Positions 33,400-47,082 of a DNA stretch of 64,000 nt are shown one piece after another; the first letter of the stretch is position 1; each line of letters begins with the position of its first letter. Origin of the DNA: Lepisosteus oculatus (Eukaryota; Chordata; Actinopteri; Semionotiformes; Lepisosteidae); assembly GCF_040954835.1 (NCBI RefSeq), contig NC_090711.1, forward strand, positions 9,245,501 through 9,309,500, given 5' to 3'. A program made the position numbers and the translations under genes. Under the pieces are notes generated by a model that was not told the origin of the DNA, did no database searches, and saw nothing but the letters and a program-made list of their open reading frames with translations.

Positions 33400-33718
33400 T
33401 TTTCTAGCTGCTTCATCCAATTCAGCGGGGGAGTCGGAGCCTGTCCTAGCAAGCATACCTGGATTGACTGCCAGTCTACTGCAGGGTTCATGCACACAGA
33501 CACAGACGTGCACAAACTTGCACCAGGGCCAGTTTTCCCACTGGGAAGCTCATTAACCTACCAGTATGTCTTTGGCCTGTGGGAGGAAACCAGAGCTCCT
33601 GGAGGAGCCACACAAACATGAGGAGAACATACAGTACAAAGTCCGCGCAGATAGCACCTCAGGGCTATTATGTGAACTCAGCTGAATCCAGGGCTGCAAT
33701 CCAAACCACTGTGCTACC
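33400..33718 (-). mobile_element. tRNA-like SINE, antisense
   Basis: It shares ttcatccaattcagcggggg, accagtatgtctttggcctg, gggaggaaaccagagctcct and the cactgtgctacctc head with the 31806-32113 copy. Confidence 0.78.
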
Positions 33719-33858
33719 TCTGACTGTTTCTTCTCACTGATATTTAAAAACCTGGGTACAGGAGATCCAAATGCAAATGTTATTGCAATACCATAAGTTT
33801 AATGAGCTAGTATTATTGTTGTAACTGAAGCCCATGAATAAACAGGTATCACAAAATA

Positions 33859-33879
33859 CCCCCCCCCCCCAAAAAAAAA
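33859..33879 (+). repeat. Homopolymer run, C12 then A9
   Basis: Twelve C followed directly by nine A. Low complexity; length is prone to sequencing error. Confidence 0.9.
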
Positions 33880-34700
33880 GCAATACCAGGTGAGAACACT
33901 GAAAGTAAGAATGCTTTTTCATTAGATATATTTTGAGATTATTCTGGGTTGCAGATTGACCCCTGAACCATTGATTTTGGGAACACTGTAAAAGAAGAAG
34001 AGAAGGCCTTTTTCCAGAATAGATTTGTGAGAAAACCACCTGATAGTCAGTTGCATAAAAAGGGTGCACTTACTGAAGTGCTCTTAAGCTTAAAATAGAT
34101 ACAAAAAGGAATACATTCAACAAAATAGTAAATGGCAATTTGCCATTGCAATCACATAGACAGGGTTACCCCCTACAAAGACAAGGTTACCCTTCCACAT
34201 TTTGAGGACCAGGTTAAATACCCTAAGCTCCACCCCCAGCCTCCATTTAAACCAGGGGTGAGACAGGCTCTGCAGCCCTGATACAACATGGAGGGACAAG
34301 CAGATTGACACATGATGAAAGTGTGGATCCACAACAGGTAAGACAGATACGAGACAACTGATGCACAGACAAACTGATTTACATACCAGAGTACAAGGAA
34401 AAAGACTTCTTGTTCCAGAACAAGGACAACAGGTGAACAAGAAAGGCCTGTGATAGATCTCAACACACATGCACCAGCTCTTTACCACATTCCTTCCCCA
34501 CCCCCTCCAGGAATGAGAAAGGACCCTCAGTTCAATGTCAGTGATCAGAGCAGAGTGTTTTCAGAGTGGGGTTGTTTGGTTTATAAACTGTCAAAGAATT
34601 ACTTTGTTGAACAGGCCAGTGTGTGAGTGTGGTTAGAGTCTGGTTTGTGTGCTCCTGCTCATCCTAATATTTTTTGTAATGCAGCTTGTGTCTTGTTAGC

Positions 34701-35145
34701 AGCTATATCATACCGTCAAACTCATAACTGGAAAGCCCCTGAAGTTCAGCAGGTGTGAGCCTGGCCACTACCTGGATGGGAGATTTCCTGGGAAAGCTAA
34801 GGTTGCTGCTGGAAAAAGTGTTAGTGGGGCCAGCAGGGGGCGCTCACCCTATGGTCTGTGTGTGTACTAATGCATAAGTATAGACATATAAAAATGATAT
34901 CGTCCTTTGGATGAGATGTAAAACCAAGGACCTAACTCTCTGTGGTCATTAAACCACTTTACCAGTCATGGCCTCTGAATAATCCCCATCATTACTTTGT
35001 CCTCACTATGGCTGCCATTGAGGGCTGCACACTGGTGGTGGTGGAGGGGAGTCCCCATTACCTGCAAAGAGCTTTGAGTGGAGTGTCCAGAAAATGAAAG
35101 GAAACCCAGGAAATGCTACAGTATATAAGTGTAATTCTTATTGCT
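34701..35145 (+). mobile_element. 5S-rRNA-derived SINE, nearly complete but diverged
   Basis: A 5S-like head (gttcagcaggtgtgagcctg, actacctggatgggagattt) is followed by gccagcagggggcgctcacc, the body and the family tail (gctttgagtggagtgtccag). A small deletion removes part of the body. Confidence 0.82.
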
Positions 35146-38100
35146 GTTGTTGTGGCAGTGTGGAGTAGTTTTCAGTGAAGGTCCCCAAATGTCCATCCTG
35201 AAGTGGGGGGATCTTCCATACCTATTTGTATAAAAATTGAAAAATACATATTGTGTATGAATGTATGAAACATTACAACCTTGGCTCAATGTGTGTAATG
35301 AGTGTAACAGGGATATTTCTTGCTGGGCTTTGGGAGAGAACAAGCCTCTTGGTTCCCTGGAATCCAAATACCTTTGAACTTTGAACTACGGCACGATAAC
35401 ATTCCCCTGTTTGACATGATGCCACAATGGTCCAATGCTCTGCTAGCGTTCCCCATATGTCATAGCTTGCTGGTCTAGTTGTATCCTTGAATGTATCCTT
35501 TAAATAAATCTTTTTTTTTTCACACTAATTTGGACTGTTGGCATTGTCCATTAAGTGTTTTAGAGATTGAGGCTCTTTGCATGTAAAACTGAGCTACTGT
35601 ATACTGTATGATTGTATTAAAAAATCAAAGAAAAACCAAACCACTTATTTCTGTGAAGACATATAGAGCCATTGTTTGATTACTGCAGCAAGGTAATGTA
35701 CTGTAAAATGTGCCATGCATGGACACAGTACGTGGCTCTACTGTCCAATTAATTTTTCCAGGGTTGATACCAGAAAACTGTTGTATATGTGTTTAAACAA
35801 GGACCTGTTTAAATAATGGGGTGACAGAAGTAGTTTAAACATTTGCAGACTGCTCATCAATTATGCTGTTCCTCTGTTTTGCAGCGAGTGTTAAACAATC
35901 ACTACATCTCTCTACATCTGGGAGCACGACTGGAAACTTCAGGCTTGCTCTGCTTCGCAAGTGCACAGGGTAGCCGGGACAATGTGAAATCCAAGGACCA
36001 CTATGTTGACCTCCTTGGAATGTATACAGTGAATTTCTTCTGATTGGAGCTTTTCCATTCATTTTTTGATATCATTTTAAAACAGAGCGTAACAGGGGAA
36101 ACATGGGGACATCACATGCCCCCTTCAGCTGGATCTCCTGTGAGAAGGAATGTGCGACAGAGATGGGTTTCTGGTAAGCGTGATTGTTTTTCTTATTGAT
36201 CATTTGATTAGATCTGCAGGGGATCCTCTCTAGTTTGGAAACACATTAGCTACTTATTTCCACATTTCAGTTTGGAAGCATATGAGTATATACATATATT
36301 TCTGTGTATTTGTATGTATATGATATGTATTTATGTACATTTGACATGTAGTTTCCAATAGATTGTTATTGACCTACTAGCAGTTAGTGCCTGAAAGGAC
36401 TTTCAATATTCAGCATCCCTTTTCTGTATTTTTTTCAAAGCCATGTTGCCTTTTAATTATATATAGATACATATATAGTGTCTTAGCTGGGGTTTTGTGT
36501 TAAGTGTCTTAGCCAGGGGTAGGAATACACTAACACTCTATGAATATTTATAAATATTTATTTAAAATACTGCTTAAAGTGCCAAGAATATTGACAAAAG
36601 GTAATGATTCTTTTAAGTATTGCAATATAAAATGGTGCCTGAATTGTATTATTTGCTGTGGTAACTTGTGATAAGATTATACAGTGCTTTGAAAGGGCAG
36701 TGAGTCTTTTGCCTCTTGGCATTTTGAATGTCAATGATTGTCTGTGCCTAATACATAGTCTCAGGCTCTATTGATTGCAGTGTGGGAGATCTTAGCTTGA
36801 CTTTGTCTGGGCTGCCACAATAATATTAATCAATAGGCTATAGCCTATTCTGAATGAATATTTAATATTTAAGTCTAGTATTTATAGCTAATAAATTTCC
36901 ACTGGTTGACAAACCTTAAAAAGTACTGCGGAGAAAGTACAAGAACACAGAATGTCTGTTGGTGTTGCTGCCTCTGCTACAACTGGTAATAGCAATATTT
37001 ATCATTATCTTAATGTTTCAATATTTTGCCCATTAAAGCTGACACCATAACACAATTTAATATGGTTTATGTGGAATCCTGTGTTAGAAACAGATTTATT
37101 TTATATGTAAATCTGCCAAATGTATTAAAGGAAAGAAAAAGTAGTTGGGAATACTCCCTACTCAGCTTCATTCATTAAGTAACTTGAATACTCTGACAGG
37201 TTTCAGAGTGCCTCTTTAAGCTGGTATTCTGCATATCACTGTACACGGGTAAAACAGTAACAGCCCACACAGGCCAATGAAGAATATGCCTGTACAAGAC
37301 ACAGGTGTGTCAGGTTATTTTTTATGTGTAGGCCTGTAAGCCATGGACCTCAAGAGGAAGAAAAAAACAACCAAAATCAAATCATCTTAATCTTAAAGCA
37401 TCTAAGCCTCTGTAAATACATCGGTAGCAATGTAAGATCTTATATGGAAGAAATTACTGTACAAACAGATATTAATTAAATCTGTGAATTTGCTGTGAGA
37501 TTTGCTAATTAGTTTGTGCAGGACTGACAACACCTCAATCTCTGCATGCGTGTTCCTAAAATGTTCTTGTACAGCATTTCTTGTCATAATGAGTCAGTAG
37601 ATTAATTGTAATTCTTTTTGCTGGAAATGTACAGTAAATGACAACACAGCTTCTGATGAAACTATGCATTGAGCAATGCATTGTATAGAGTAGAACAATT
37701 AGTTGTTCTGTATTGCATTTTTAATTTACTCCTGGGCATACATTAAGGTGTTAATTGTTCTTTTTTTTCTGACAGAAATGAAAATGATTATAGCTTTCAA
37801 AGTAATAGCAATGATTTTTAACCCAAATATGTTTTCAGTGTGATTAATTCATTTTGAAAGCTAATTAACAAAGTGTAATATTTATCTTAAATCTAGAATT
37901 ATTGAAGGACAGGAAAAATTGACATTATTTATATTATAGAAAGGCATTCATAAATATTACATACCATGTATAATTACATTGAAACAGCAAATTCCATTAC
38001 TATTTTCCCAAGTGATTTGCAGTGGTCTTTCATAGTAAAATGCACATTAATTATTGAGGTCAACTAATTTAAAGAGTTATAAAAACAGTCCAGTGTGTCA

Positions 38101-40479
38101 ATTACATTGAGCTATACTTTCACCTCTAAAAGAAAAAATGCTTTAAAGAATAACACTTTTATTACTATAAATGATTTTATTTATATCAACTGTTACTTTA
38201 TTTAACAGACATAAGTTAGAATGATCATCTTATAGGTTGATTAACCACAACTGTAGTATATTACAATATGGTAAAAACAGTAAGATGAAAAGCAAGGACA
38301 AAGAAGTGAGATCATATCCTCGCAGTATATCTGAAATGTAAACACTTGTTTTATGTCTGTGAGGAAAGGAGAAGAGTGTGAACTATCTCATGAGTGTTCT
38401 GTGGGGTATAATAGATCACAATGAGGTTCATCATCTCACCGCAGGCTTTGAGAGTAAAATGTTCTTATTGAAAGACATTGCCCAGGCACATACTGTAGGA
38501 GACCCTGAATGCACAGTGCATATACTGTACATGGATTTGGAGATTTTAGTTCTCTTTGGTGAAGCACTTATGTTTGGAAGGTGTTTTGCATGCTTTAACT
38601 TTGTAAGATTGCATTCTTTTGTTATTGTCTGTTTTCACCTGGCTTGGTTGTTGGTAGTAGACTATCCGAATGGAGATCTTTGCTTTCTGCTCTGTGTATT
38701 CTGTTTGATTTTCTTCCCACAATAGCACCTACTTTATAAAATCCTTTTCGAATGCAAGCAGATGTCAAACAGCATCTAGGAGATGTCCTTGCGTTGAGCA
38801 GTGCTTCACATTTTACTATAGCAAGGAATACCAATTTTTTTCTGATGTCATCTTTTGCTGCACAATTACCTACCACTACCACTGTTGCAAATGCACTCCA
38901 AGCTGCAGAGGCTCCAACTGTACTTTACATGATGATGCATCTGCCTGAACAAGCTAGGACTCTGTTAGGACATTTGCAGTTATACTAACATCAGATCCAT
39001 TTGGGACACAAGGAAAATACCCTTAACTCAGATAGTGCAGGTGCACCTAAATGGAACTGCTGGAAGAAAGGATGACTGTGCTGGTTAATCTCAAAACCCT
39101 TCCACTCTTACTTTAGCAACAGTTCTTAGTTTCGTATTGAACAAGGAAACACCTGTTTGCTTATTGCTTCAATTGCCTTTTTTATTTCTGCCAGTGTCAC
39201 CTTTGAAATACACAAATCTGGCAGCTCTACTATTCTTTAGTTATTTGCCAGAAACAAAAAAAAGTTTTTTAAAAATGACCTCACTTATTCTTACTGTATA
39301 ACATTTCTGAAGAGTTTCAAATAACCAGACGGAGATTTGATATCAACTTCTCTTGCAGAGTGACTCAACTACCCAGAAAAACTAATGGGAGACCATGCTC
39401 CCAGGTGTGAGACTTTAAACGCCACACTCATAATGACAAATTGGCGTAGTGACAAAATTCATTTTATTTTTAGTGGACTTTTTTCAGGAGGAATGGGGGT
39501 AAACATGAGATCTGTGAATAGATCCAAGTTCTCCAATTCCCAAATCAAAACTGGGAGAGTGACATATGTATTACTTAATATGGCTAGGAAGAAGGGCAGC
39601 ATAAGCACAAATTTTAAATTGATCTCATTGCTACAGTAACTGATTGATTAAATTGATTAAATTGCTAACTGTGCAATCCCTCAGACCTCAATGCACCTCT
39701 GCACTATGCACTTTGACTGAGATTCTGTATTTTTTGTTGATTTACAAGTATTCATTGTTCTCTACCACATACAGTATTTATTGTTCTGGCTGCTTATTGA
39801 CTTTTTGATGTACATACCGTACTATGAGTGTTTATTAGGTGCCATTTTGTAATTGTAATGTACTGTGCAATTTGCGGTGATGTCTCCAGTACTGTGCATG
39901 TCCAGAGAGATTAGTACTACTCTACCAATTAGTCTCCTATAACATGAAAATGAGATTACGTTTACACAGCAAAGAAGTAGTGGTGACATTTGAACAGCTG
40001 AAGTAGGAATATACAGTAATATTCAGGGTCTGGAATGAACTGTAAGTAGAGTGTTGAGAAAGCTAAAGCACTGAATCAGCTAAAATATTAGGATGAGTAG
40101 CTAGACACGTTGGTTACCCGCCGTGTTGGGAAGAATATACCTCCATTTTCAGAGCATGACATTGGTTTTGTTCTTGCTTATAGAGTGCTCTTCAGCCATA
40201 AATAGCAGAGCTGAGTTTTTGCATTTGTGGATTTTCAATGCCAAATGATTGTGGTTCAGGGATTTCACGTCTTTCATCAATGTCGTTGGATCCCTTGACG
40301 GTCTGTGAAAGAAATACTGCTTCAAGAAATCTGAGCTTTAATTTCTCTGTCTGCATTGCTGAACTAAGAGGAAGCTGATAGCTGTTGACGTCAAGTGTGA
40401 TCAACATCAAATGTTTCTCCTGGTCCGTTTGCTCAGTTGAAATACATAAACATGGTCATTTATACTTGTTTGGTTCAAG

Positions 40480-40830
40480 CAGGCATTATCAGGCTCAGAG
40501 AAGCGAACAGAGGAGACTACTAGAGGACCTGATCCAAGTATTCAAAATGGCCAAAGTCATTGACAAAGTCAACCCAGTGGACTACTTCTGAATCAACAGT
40601 GAAGAATGACCAGAAGTGGCACAAGTGGAAAATGTGAAAATGCATTCAAACAGGGATCAGGAGGCTCTTCTTTATGCAAAGGGAGGTGGGAGTATGGAGA
40701 CAACTACTAGCCATCTTATCATACCCTGGCTTCCTTCAAGAAATGACTGGATGAGATCCTTGGATGAATTAGCTACTAAATACAAAATGGGATAGACAAA
40801 AGGGCTCCTGTTAGTAACTGCTTCTACAGT
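40480..40830 (+). mobile_element. CR1/L2-like LINE 3' end
   Basis: It encodes RRLLEDLIQVFKMAK, resembling the CR1-clade motif RRLRGDLIEVYK, followed after a stop by QTGIRRLFFMQREVGVW-like residues. The terminal ttcaagaaatgactggatga and gatccttggatgaattagct are the known 3' end style of these elements. Dead copy. Confidence 0.65.
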
Positions 40831-41905
40831 ATGTATTCAGTAGCCTTACAATTACTAGTACCTCCTGTAACAGGGAAGGTTTCATTAGTATCATCAACTT
40901 GCTCACTAGTATAACACAGTAATGTTGCCTTACATCTCTTTCTGTCACAATGCCAGTGCTCATCTCATTTCATGTCTGGAGAGGAAATCTCTGTATTCAT
41001 TCAGGATTGAGCAAAAGGAATGTGACTATTTGCAAATGCAGTTAAATACAACCACAATACCATAAAATTATACATTAGCCCTAAGATTTTCTTCATCACT
41101 CATCATCACTCTGGTCTGAGTAAAAAGGAGTGTGTGCAGAAACAATGGCAACAGAATATTGCTGTTGACTGCTTCACTTATTATTGACAGCCTCATTTGT
41201 GGCACATGGGAATTTACACATTTGTTTGTGCTTGGTATTTACACAGGTGTTCTGAAAGGGATTTCACTTATATCCCCATGAACTGCTGCAGAAACATCTG
41301 CCTTATGTTCAGACTACTAATTATCATGGCAGCGTGTTTAAATAAACTGCTCCAAGTTTGATCCGAATGTCTGCTTTTTGGCAAATACAGTTGACAATGT
41401 ACAGCCATCTGTACAGCTGTTTATTCAGGAAGTCTTCTGATTCTGGATGCAGGTGGACAGGCGGTAGGGGGAGGGAGGGGTAAAATGGACAAACCATGAC
41501 AATCAATTCCTAGCTCGAGCTACTCATTTTACAGATAATTTACAGATTTTATTGTAAGTCTTCCATTTACCATAGGAGAAGTAGAGCAAACTGACTTACC
41601 CTGCAGCTGAAGACTGAAACCTTTGTATATTGCTTAAGGGTGTATTACCAGCACAACCAACAGCAGCTTGTTTGCAAAGGAAATCTACTAAAACTTTCAC
41701 AGAAAGTGAAATGTCCATTATTTATTTGGACAGTTTATTAATTGTTTTGAATGTAAGGTATTTTGTGTAATGGTGTTAGCTAAAATAAATGAATAAGAAT
41801 GCATTAAAAAATAATATCAGTCTCATTGGAGGGAATTGTTTTAGGTTATTCATGCAAAGGAATCTTTAAATAATCGATCGATATCGAATTGATTGGATGA
41901 ATTGA

Positions 41906-42170
41906 AGGGCAGCATGGAGATATTGTATGCTGGTTATTATGACTTCACAGCTCTTCAGTGCTGGGTTTGATGGTAGATGGAGGTGTCATCTGTGTGGAAT
42001 CTCTGAGTTGTGCCTGTGTTCTTGGATGTGTGTGCCAGACAATGGACTGGCATCGTTTACACAGTTGAACTGCCCTGTGCCCTGTGCTTCCAGGATGTGC
42101 TCCAGGTTGCTGCAGCCCCTGCCAGAAATAGGTTGCATTCTGACAATGGTTGGAAGACAATGATGTACTG
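41906..42170 (+). mobile_element. tRNA-like SINE, strongly diverged
   Basis: gacttcacagctcttcagtg, cagtgctgggtttga, gccagacaatggactggcat and cagaaataggttgcattctg follow the same order as the 16002-16309 family. Confidence 0.55.
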
Positions 42171-44341
42171 TAAGTATTAAGCTTTTTTTATTTATTCAGC
42201 AATCACATTGAGGAGACTAAAAAACTCTGTTGTCATGTAACCCAAGACGAGAAGCCAGAACATAATTAACTTGATCTCTCAAACAAACCAATGAAGAGAT
42301 AAACTAAATTTAATAGCAAAATATGACTCAACAGAGCCCGGCTTGTGATATGTTGTGATATATAATTGAGTCCCGAGGATGTCATTTTGGCATCTACCTT
42401 GAACCCCATGCTAGAAAGAATGTCATTCTGTATGAATACAGTGCAAGCTATAGAGAATCCTGCCTGGCCTGCTTAGATTCAGTGTCCTCCTGGTTGTAGT
42501 TTCTAAAATTGATAAAGACCCAATAAGCAATAAGCCATTAATGTTACCAATACAGTATGTACTAATTCTGTTCCTGAGTCATAGACAGTATAATTTAGTG
42601 CATATCAATGACTATTATACAAACTGCAATGTGGAACCCTGTACAGTTACAGTAGCTTATCCTTATTAACAATTGCTTGACGTTTTTGTAACTTTTTAAT
42701 CTTAGTCTTCTCAGATCTGTCCTTGGATATTTCTGTATGTAATGAAGTTCCCGATAACTCTTTTAACACTTGCGTTGGAGTAAGAGAATTTGAAGGAATG
42801 TCAGAGAGTACAGGTAGTGCTGTTTTTGTAAGAGTATGAGCAGTTTTTTTCCAGTTTCCCATAAAACCCAAAGCAAATCATAAAGTGATGCAATGAGCTA
42901 TTGGATCATTTTTCTTCCAGAATAAATGAATCCAATATCTTACCTAATGTACAGTACACAGATTGTGTGATTCCATGTTTTTCTTTCAATAACATGGCAT
43001 TGATCTCCAAGAGAGTGCTGAAATACAGTGAATGATTGATTCCAAATAATCTTTACAAATTGAAGTTGTGCTGATGCTTTTCTCCTATATCGCCACAGGA
43101 CAAACTCTATTATACTTTGACCCCAATCATCAAGACATAGGAGAGAATGATTTAACTCTTAAACGCTTTTCTGGTGACAACATTCTGATTTAAAACATAC
43201 GGTTTGTGATTTGATCATAAAGTGTACCTAACCTATTAGATTACTGCTAACCATTTCAATAGCAAGCCCTTGAGGTCAGACCTGTCAAAGTGACTGGAAT
43301 AAAGCTGTCTGTCCAAGAAGGCAAGGTTTTTCCACATGACAAAACCTTTTGGAAGAAAAATGTTACATGGAAACTTAATGACCCAAAACTGTCATGACAG
43401 TATTTTCTGTCAAAATGATAAACTCTTGTCCTGCTAGATACAGTAAGCTTTCCCCTAAGAACAAGAAGACACCAACTCAATAAACATGGAGCCAGGCCTA
43501 TAAATCACTTGTTTCAGCATAGCATCTAAAAATGTTTTCCTTATTAAGCACTTGGATATCTATAAAATTGTGTGCTTGAGTTACATACATCCCTTGTTGT
43601 ATAAAATAGTCTGAAGTCCGTTGTATAAACAGTTTTAAACATTTCAGTAATTTAAGATGATGTACAGTAAATGCAGAACATGTACAGGGACAGGTTAACC
43701 TCCTTATATCAAAACGTAAAAAAGTTCAATTATTTTTTAAAGTTTTCATAAAACAGAAAAAAATACTATTTACTGAAACAGACGTTGTTTTCCTTTGAGA
43801 AAAACTTACTTCCAGTCCATGATGCAAATTGATCATACTAACACTTTTGGCTTCAAAGGCATCTCATTATCCCAACTTCAGAATACAACATCTTCAGCAT
43901 TGGAGGAAACAGACAAGATGGCCTGTTTAAAGGCTTTCATTTCTATCAGGCTACCATTAAAATTACTCTGTTTTGTCACATGTTTATAATTAAGGAATTC
44001 TGCTTGGTTTTGCTCAGATACTCTAGAAACTTTACATACATGTACAAATATAGACTTAAAACATATGGCAGTTCAGTGCTATCGTGCATTTTTTAAAATA
44101 ACCTCTTCTTCTGATTATGAAGAACATTCTCATTGCTGGTGTAAACAGCCTCTAAAAGAAAACAAAGATCATGTCCCACACATTCTTTGAGTATACTCTA
44201 TTTAAAATTAGTTTTGTTAAAAATAAACTCAGAATTTGAGGAGGAAATGCTGTAAGATGAGAATATAGACTTAAATAACTTTTACCTACAGTATCTAGTT
44301 GGCTAGTGATAATATAGTAGTTACACTATTCTAATAAAGAG

Positions 44342-44577
44342 TAAATTTGTCTTTTCATATACCCCAGTTTGCTCTCCACAAGACACACAGATGGGGAGAG
44401 AGAAGCTTGGGGTCAGGGCACAGGGTCAGCCATTTATACAGCACCCCTGGAGCAGCTGGGGTTAAGGGTCTTGCTCAGGGTCCCAACAGAGTAGGATTCC
44501 CCTGCCAGCTGCAAGATTTGAACCAGCAACCTTTTAGCCACAGGCACAGGTCCTTAGCCACAGTGCCACTACTCCAA
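44342..44577 (-). mobile_element. tRNA-derived SINE, antisense
   Basis: Reverse complement of the 12717-12990 family: ataccccagttt at the tail side, ctggagcagctggggttaag, gatttgaaccagcaaccttt (B box) and the head near 44575. Confidence 0.78.
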
Positions 44578-46356
44578 TACTGATAGTAGCCTCCCTTTTA
44601 GTGGTTTTATTTTGCAGCATCCCAAATTTTATTCGTAACACTTAAACGGAAATCCATTTGAAGTCCGACGCGTGTGTAGTAAAAAGCCGTGCTGCATTTC
44701 CGTGTGAAATTGTGATTCCTGGCACCTTCGCCACTACTCGGTCAAGAAATGGTTAACTCGCTTATCTCCTCACTTGAGCCTGACGGTGGAGCTGCAGTTC
44801 TCTTCCTTACCGCAGACCCGGGCTCCTGCTTGCCTTACTCCCGTTCCTAACGCACAAACACTGAAATCATGTAGGGGGAAGCCTTCCAGGTCCAGACCAG
44901 ACTTGTTGATCTCCATTAAAGGGCAGAGACAAGAAATGGGGACTGACGATATTTTTTGCACTACCCATTCAAGAGCTATGGAATGAAGGGAACAACTTTA
45001 AGAGCCGGTTTAAACATGAAGGGTTATTTATTGTGCAAATAATCATTGACGGGTTTTTTTTTTTGTATCTTCAACTCAAGATTCTTCAGTCCTCATTCAT
45101 TTCGTCTTCCGGAGCTCATGCTTTAAAGGAGGTATGTGGTCGCTTTCGCAGAGGTTTGAAAATCCCCTTTTCTCAGTGACGTATTTGTAGTTTCTGTTAT
45201 CAAGGTAGTGTCGATGGCATCAAGCACCATAATCTACCGGTGGTTTTGTTGCCATCTGTCTTATCATCATATTCCCATGGGAAGCTCCTAAAAGGAAGGA
45301 TGTTAAATGCCATTGACACCCGTTTGAGAAGAAGTGCATTATGCGTGAAGGGATTACAATTTAATAATATTCTTGCCCCGTTTCAATTAAATGTATCCTT
45401 CTCTGTAGTCGTTTCTCCCAGTGTAGCTTGGGACTGGCTATCTTTGTGTATTGCGTTAGTTTGAATTGAAGATTTGTTGACCTAGACAACACAAAAACTC
45501 AGTGCTGACACAGCCGTATTAAAAAAAACACTATGTGCCAGGTTTGACAGGGAATTAAACGCTTTTTAGTATCATGCCTAAAATTACATTGTTTTCAACA
45601 TTTACCCTTCCATCGAGAATGGCGTATTTTGTCATCTTCTTAACCATCTGGAGCCGATTAAAAGCGTCTGATTTCAAAATGATCTTAATTTATGTGACAG
45701 GGTGTTTTTCATTTGCCTTGCGGGCAGTGACTTATCACAATTATCAGTGTGCTACAAATGTTAGAAAATAAGCGATTTCATGTTATCTTCGCAAGCGTAA
45801 CATAGCAAACGATGTTATTTTTAAAATAATAACGTGCTGCTTGTCAAAGTACGTGCGTGATTTCAGTGTTTTCTCGCAGTGACGGAGGGGGTTTCCTTCC
45901 CGTTTGGATATTCAAACAAAAACAAACAGTGCATAGGTGTTAGAGGTGTTATTATCGCATTAGGGGCAATCAGTCCAAGAAGAGTCTTCTTACAATAAGG
46001 GGCGACGGCTCTGACTGTTACAGGAGCAGTTCGACGGTTTCGGCGCTGAAAGGCAAAGCGGTTTCCGAAGGGAACTGGTGGTTTGCAAGAGGGAAAACAG
46101 CCTTTCAGTTTCGGGGAGGCTGCAGTTTCAGCACTACTCTAGTGGACAGCTCTCACTGGTAGAGCTCAATGCACAAGGCGCATTTCCCCCAGCCCGGCGA
46201 GAGACGGGCAGAGAAATCTGCTGTGGTTCTTAGAGCAGATTAAATGATCTACTTGCTCCTCTGATTAGTGGATAAACCACCTGACATTGCGTGAGAAATG
46301 TTCTTTCCCAGTTTTGTAGGTCATCTGGGTTTGGTCTCCATTTTAGAAAGTGCCAC

Positions 46357-46390
46357 TGATATTCTTTCTCTTTTCTTCCCCCCCTCTCAG
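46357..46390 (+). promoter_or_regulatory. Candidate 3' splice acceptor in the KCNB1 5' UTR
   Basis: A long pyrimidine tract ends cccctctcag at 46390, with branchpoint-like ctgat about 30 nt upstream, 116 nt before the KCNB1 ATG. This would fit an upstream noncoding exon. No matching donor was identified. Confidence 0.35.
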
Positions 46391-46506
46391 CTGCAGGAAT
46401 GGATGTAAACAAGCGCAAATGTAGGCACTAACTTCTCCCCGGGATCCTTTGTTTTGAACTGTGAGAACTTAATTGTAGCCGGCCTTATTTTTTTGAAAAA
46501 ATAATA

Positions 46507-47082
46507 ATGGAGAAAACGAATGCAGGGATGAATAAAACGGGATCTCGATCAACTGCCTCTTTGCCTCCGGAGCCGGTGGATATCATAAGGAGCAAGGCTT
46601 GCTCTCGGAGGGTGAGACTGAACGTTGGTGGGCAGCCTCATGAAGTTCTATGGAGAACGTTAGACCGATTACCTCGCACAAGACTCGGGAAACTTAGAGA
46701 CTGCAACACCCACGATTCAATAATGGAAATATGCGACGACTACAATTTGGAGGATAATGAATACTTTTTTGACAGACACCCCGGGGCATTCACTTCGATT
46801 TTGAATTTTTACCGCACCGGCAAGTTGCACATGATGGAGGAAATGTGCGCTTTGTCCTTCAGTCAAGAACTGGACTACTGGGGTGTCGACGAGATTTACC
46901 TGGAGTCCTGCTGCCAGGCAAGATACCACCAGAAAAAGGAGCAAATGAACGAGGAGCTGAAACGAGAGGCCGAAACTCTAAGGGAAAGAGAGGGCGAGGA
47001 ATTTGATAACACATGTTGTGCGGACAAAAGAAAGAAACTTTGGGATCTTCTGGAAAAACCAAGTTCCTCAGTGGCAGCCAAG
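46507..47082 (+). CDS. KCNB1: Kv2.1 voltage-gated K+ channel, first coding exon (partial gene)
   Basis: This exon encodes the cytoplasmic N-terminus and T1 tetramerisation domain of a Shab-type delayed-rectifier channel, ending at VAAK|gtaatt, the same splice position as in human KCNB1. There are 192 codons, phase 0. T1 starts near RRVRLNVGG (34-42), and the intersubunit zinc motif HX5CX20CC is intact (H108, C114, C135, C136). The highly conserved [20 protein letters not shown] and [13 protein letters not shown] segments follow. The start is bounded by an in-frame TGA at 46462 and has good context (A at -3, G at +4); Met8 could also initiate and aligns with human Met5. [19 protein letters not shown] and the adjacent PTGIS favour KCNB1 over KCNB2, although VDIIRSK is KCNB2-like. 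The S1-S6, pore and C-terminal exon lies beyond the right edge. Confidence 0.96.

Larger units (their letters stand above)
32258..44639. other. Intergenic region between PTGIS and KCNB1
   Basis: It contains an antisense tRNA-derived SINE (33400-33718), a 5S-derived SINE (34701-35145), a CR1/L2-like LINE 3' end (40480-40830), a diverged SINE (41906-42170) and an antisense tRNA-derived SINE (44342-44577). No gene was recognised; 36200-40400 and 42200-44300 appear anonymous. Confidence 0.7.

Noticed and set aside
34117..34488. 123-codon Cys/Val-rich minus-strand frame
   Set aside because: Two overlapping frames with no recognisable domain and no splice context; chance.
35835..36062. 75-codon minus and 66-codon plus frames beside a ttttgcag acceptor-like site
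   Set aside because: The acceptor-like site is real in sequence but neither frame resembles a known protein and no donor pairs with it.
38378..38988. Overlapping + and - frames up to 115 codons
   Set aside because: No family resemblance on either strand; composition is ordinary intergenic.
46717..47081. Minus-strand frames under the KCNB1 exon
   Set aside because: Shadows of the strongly conserved + strand coding sequence.
46507..47082. Assignment as KCNB2
   Set aside because: VDIIRSK is KCNB2-like, but [19 protein letters not shown] and linkage to PTGIS favour KCNB1.
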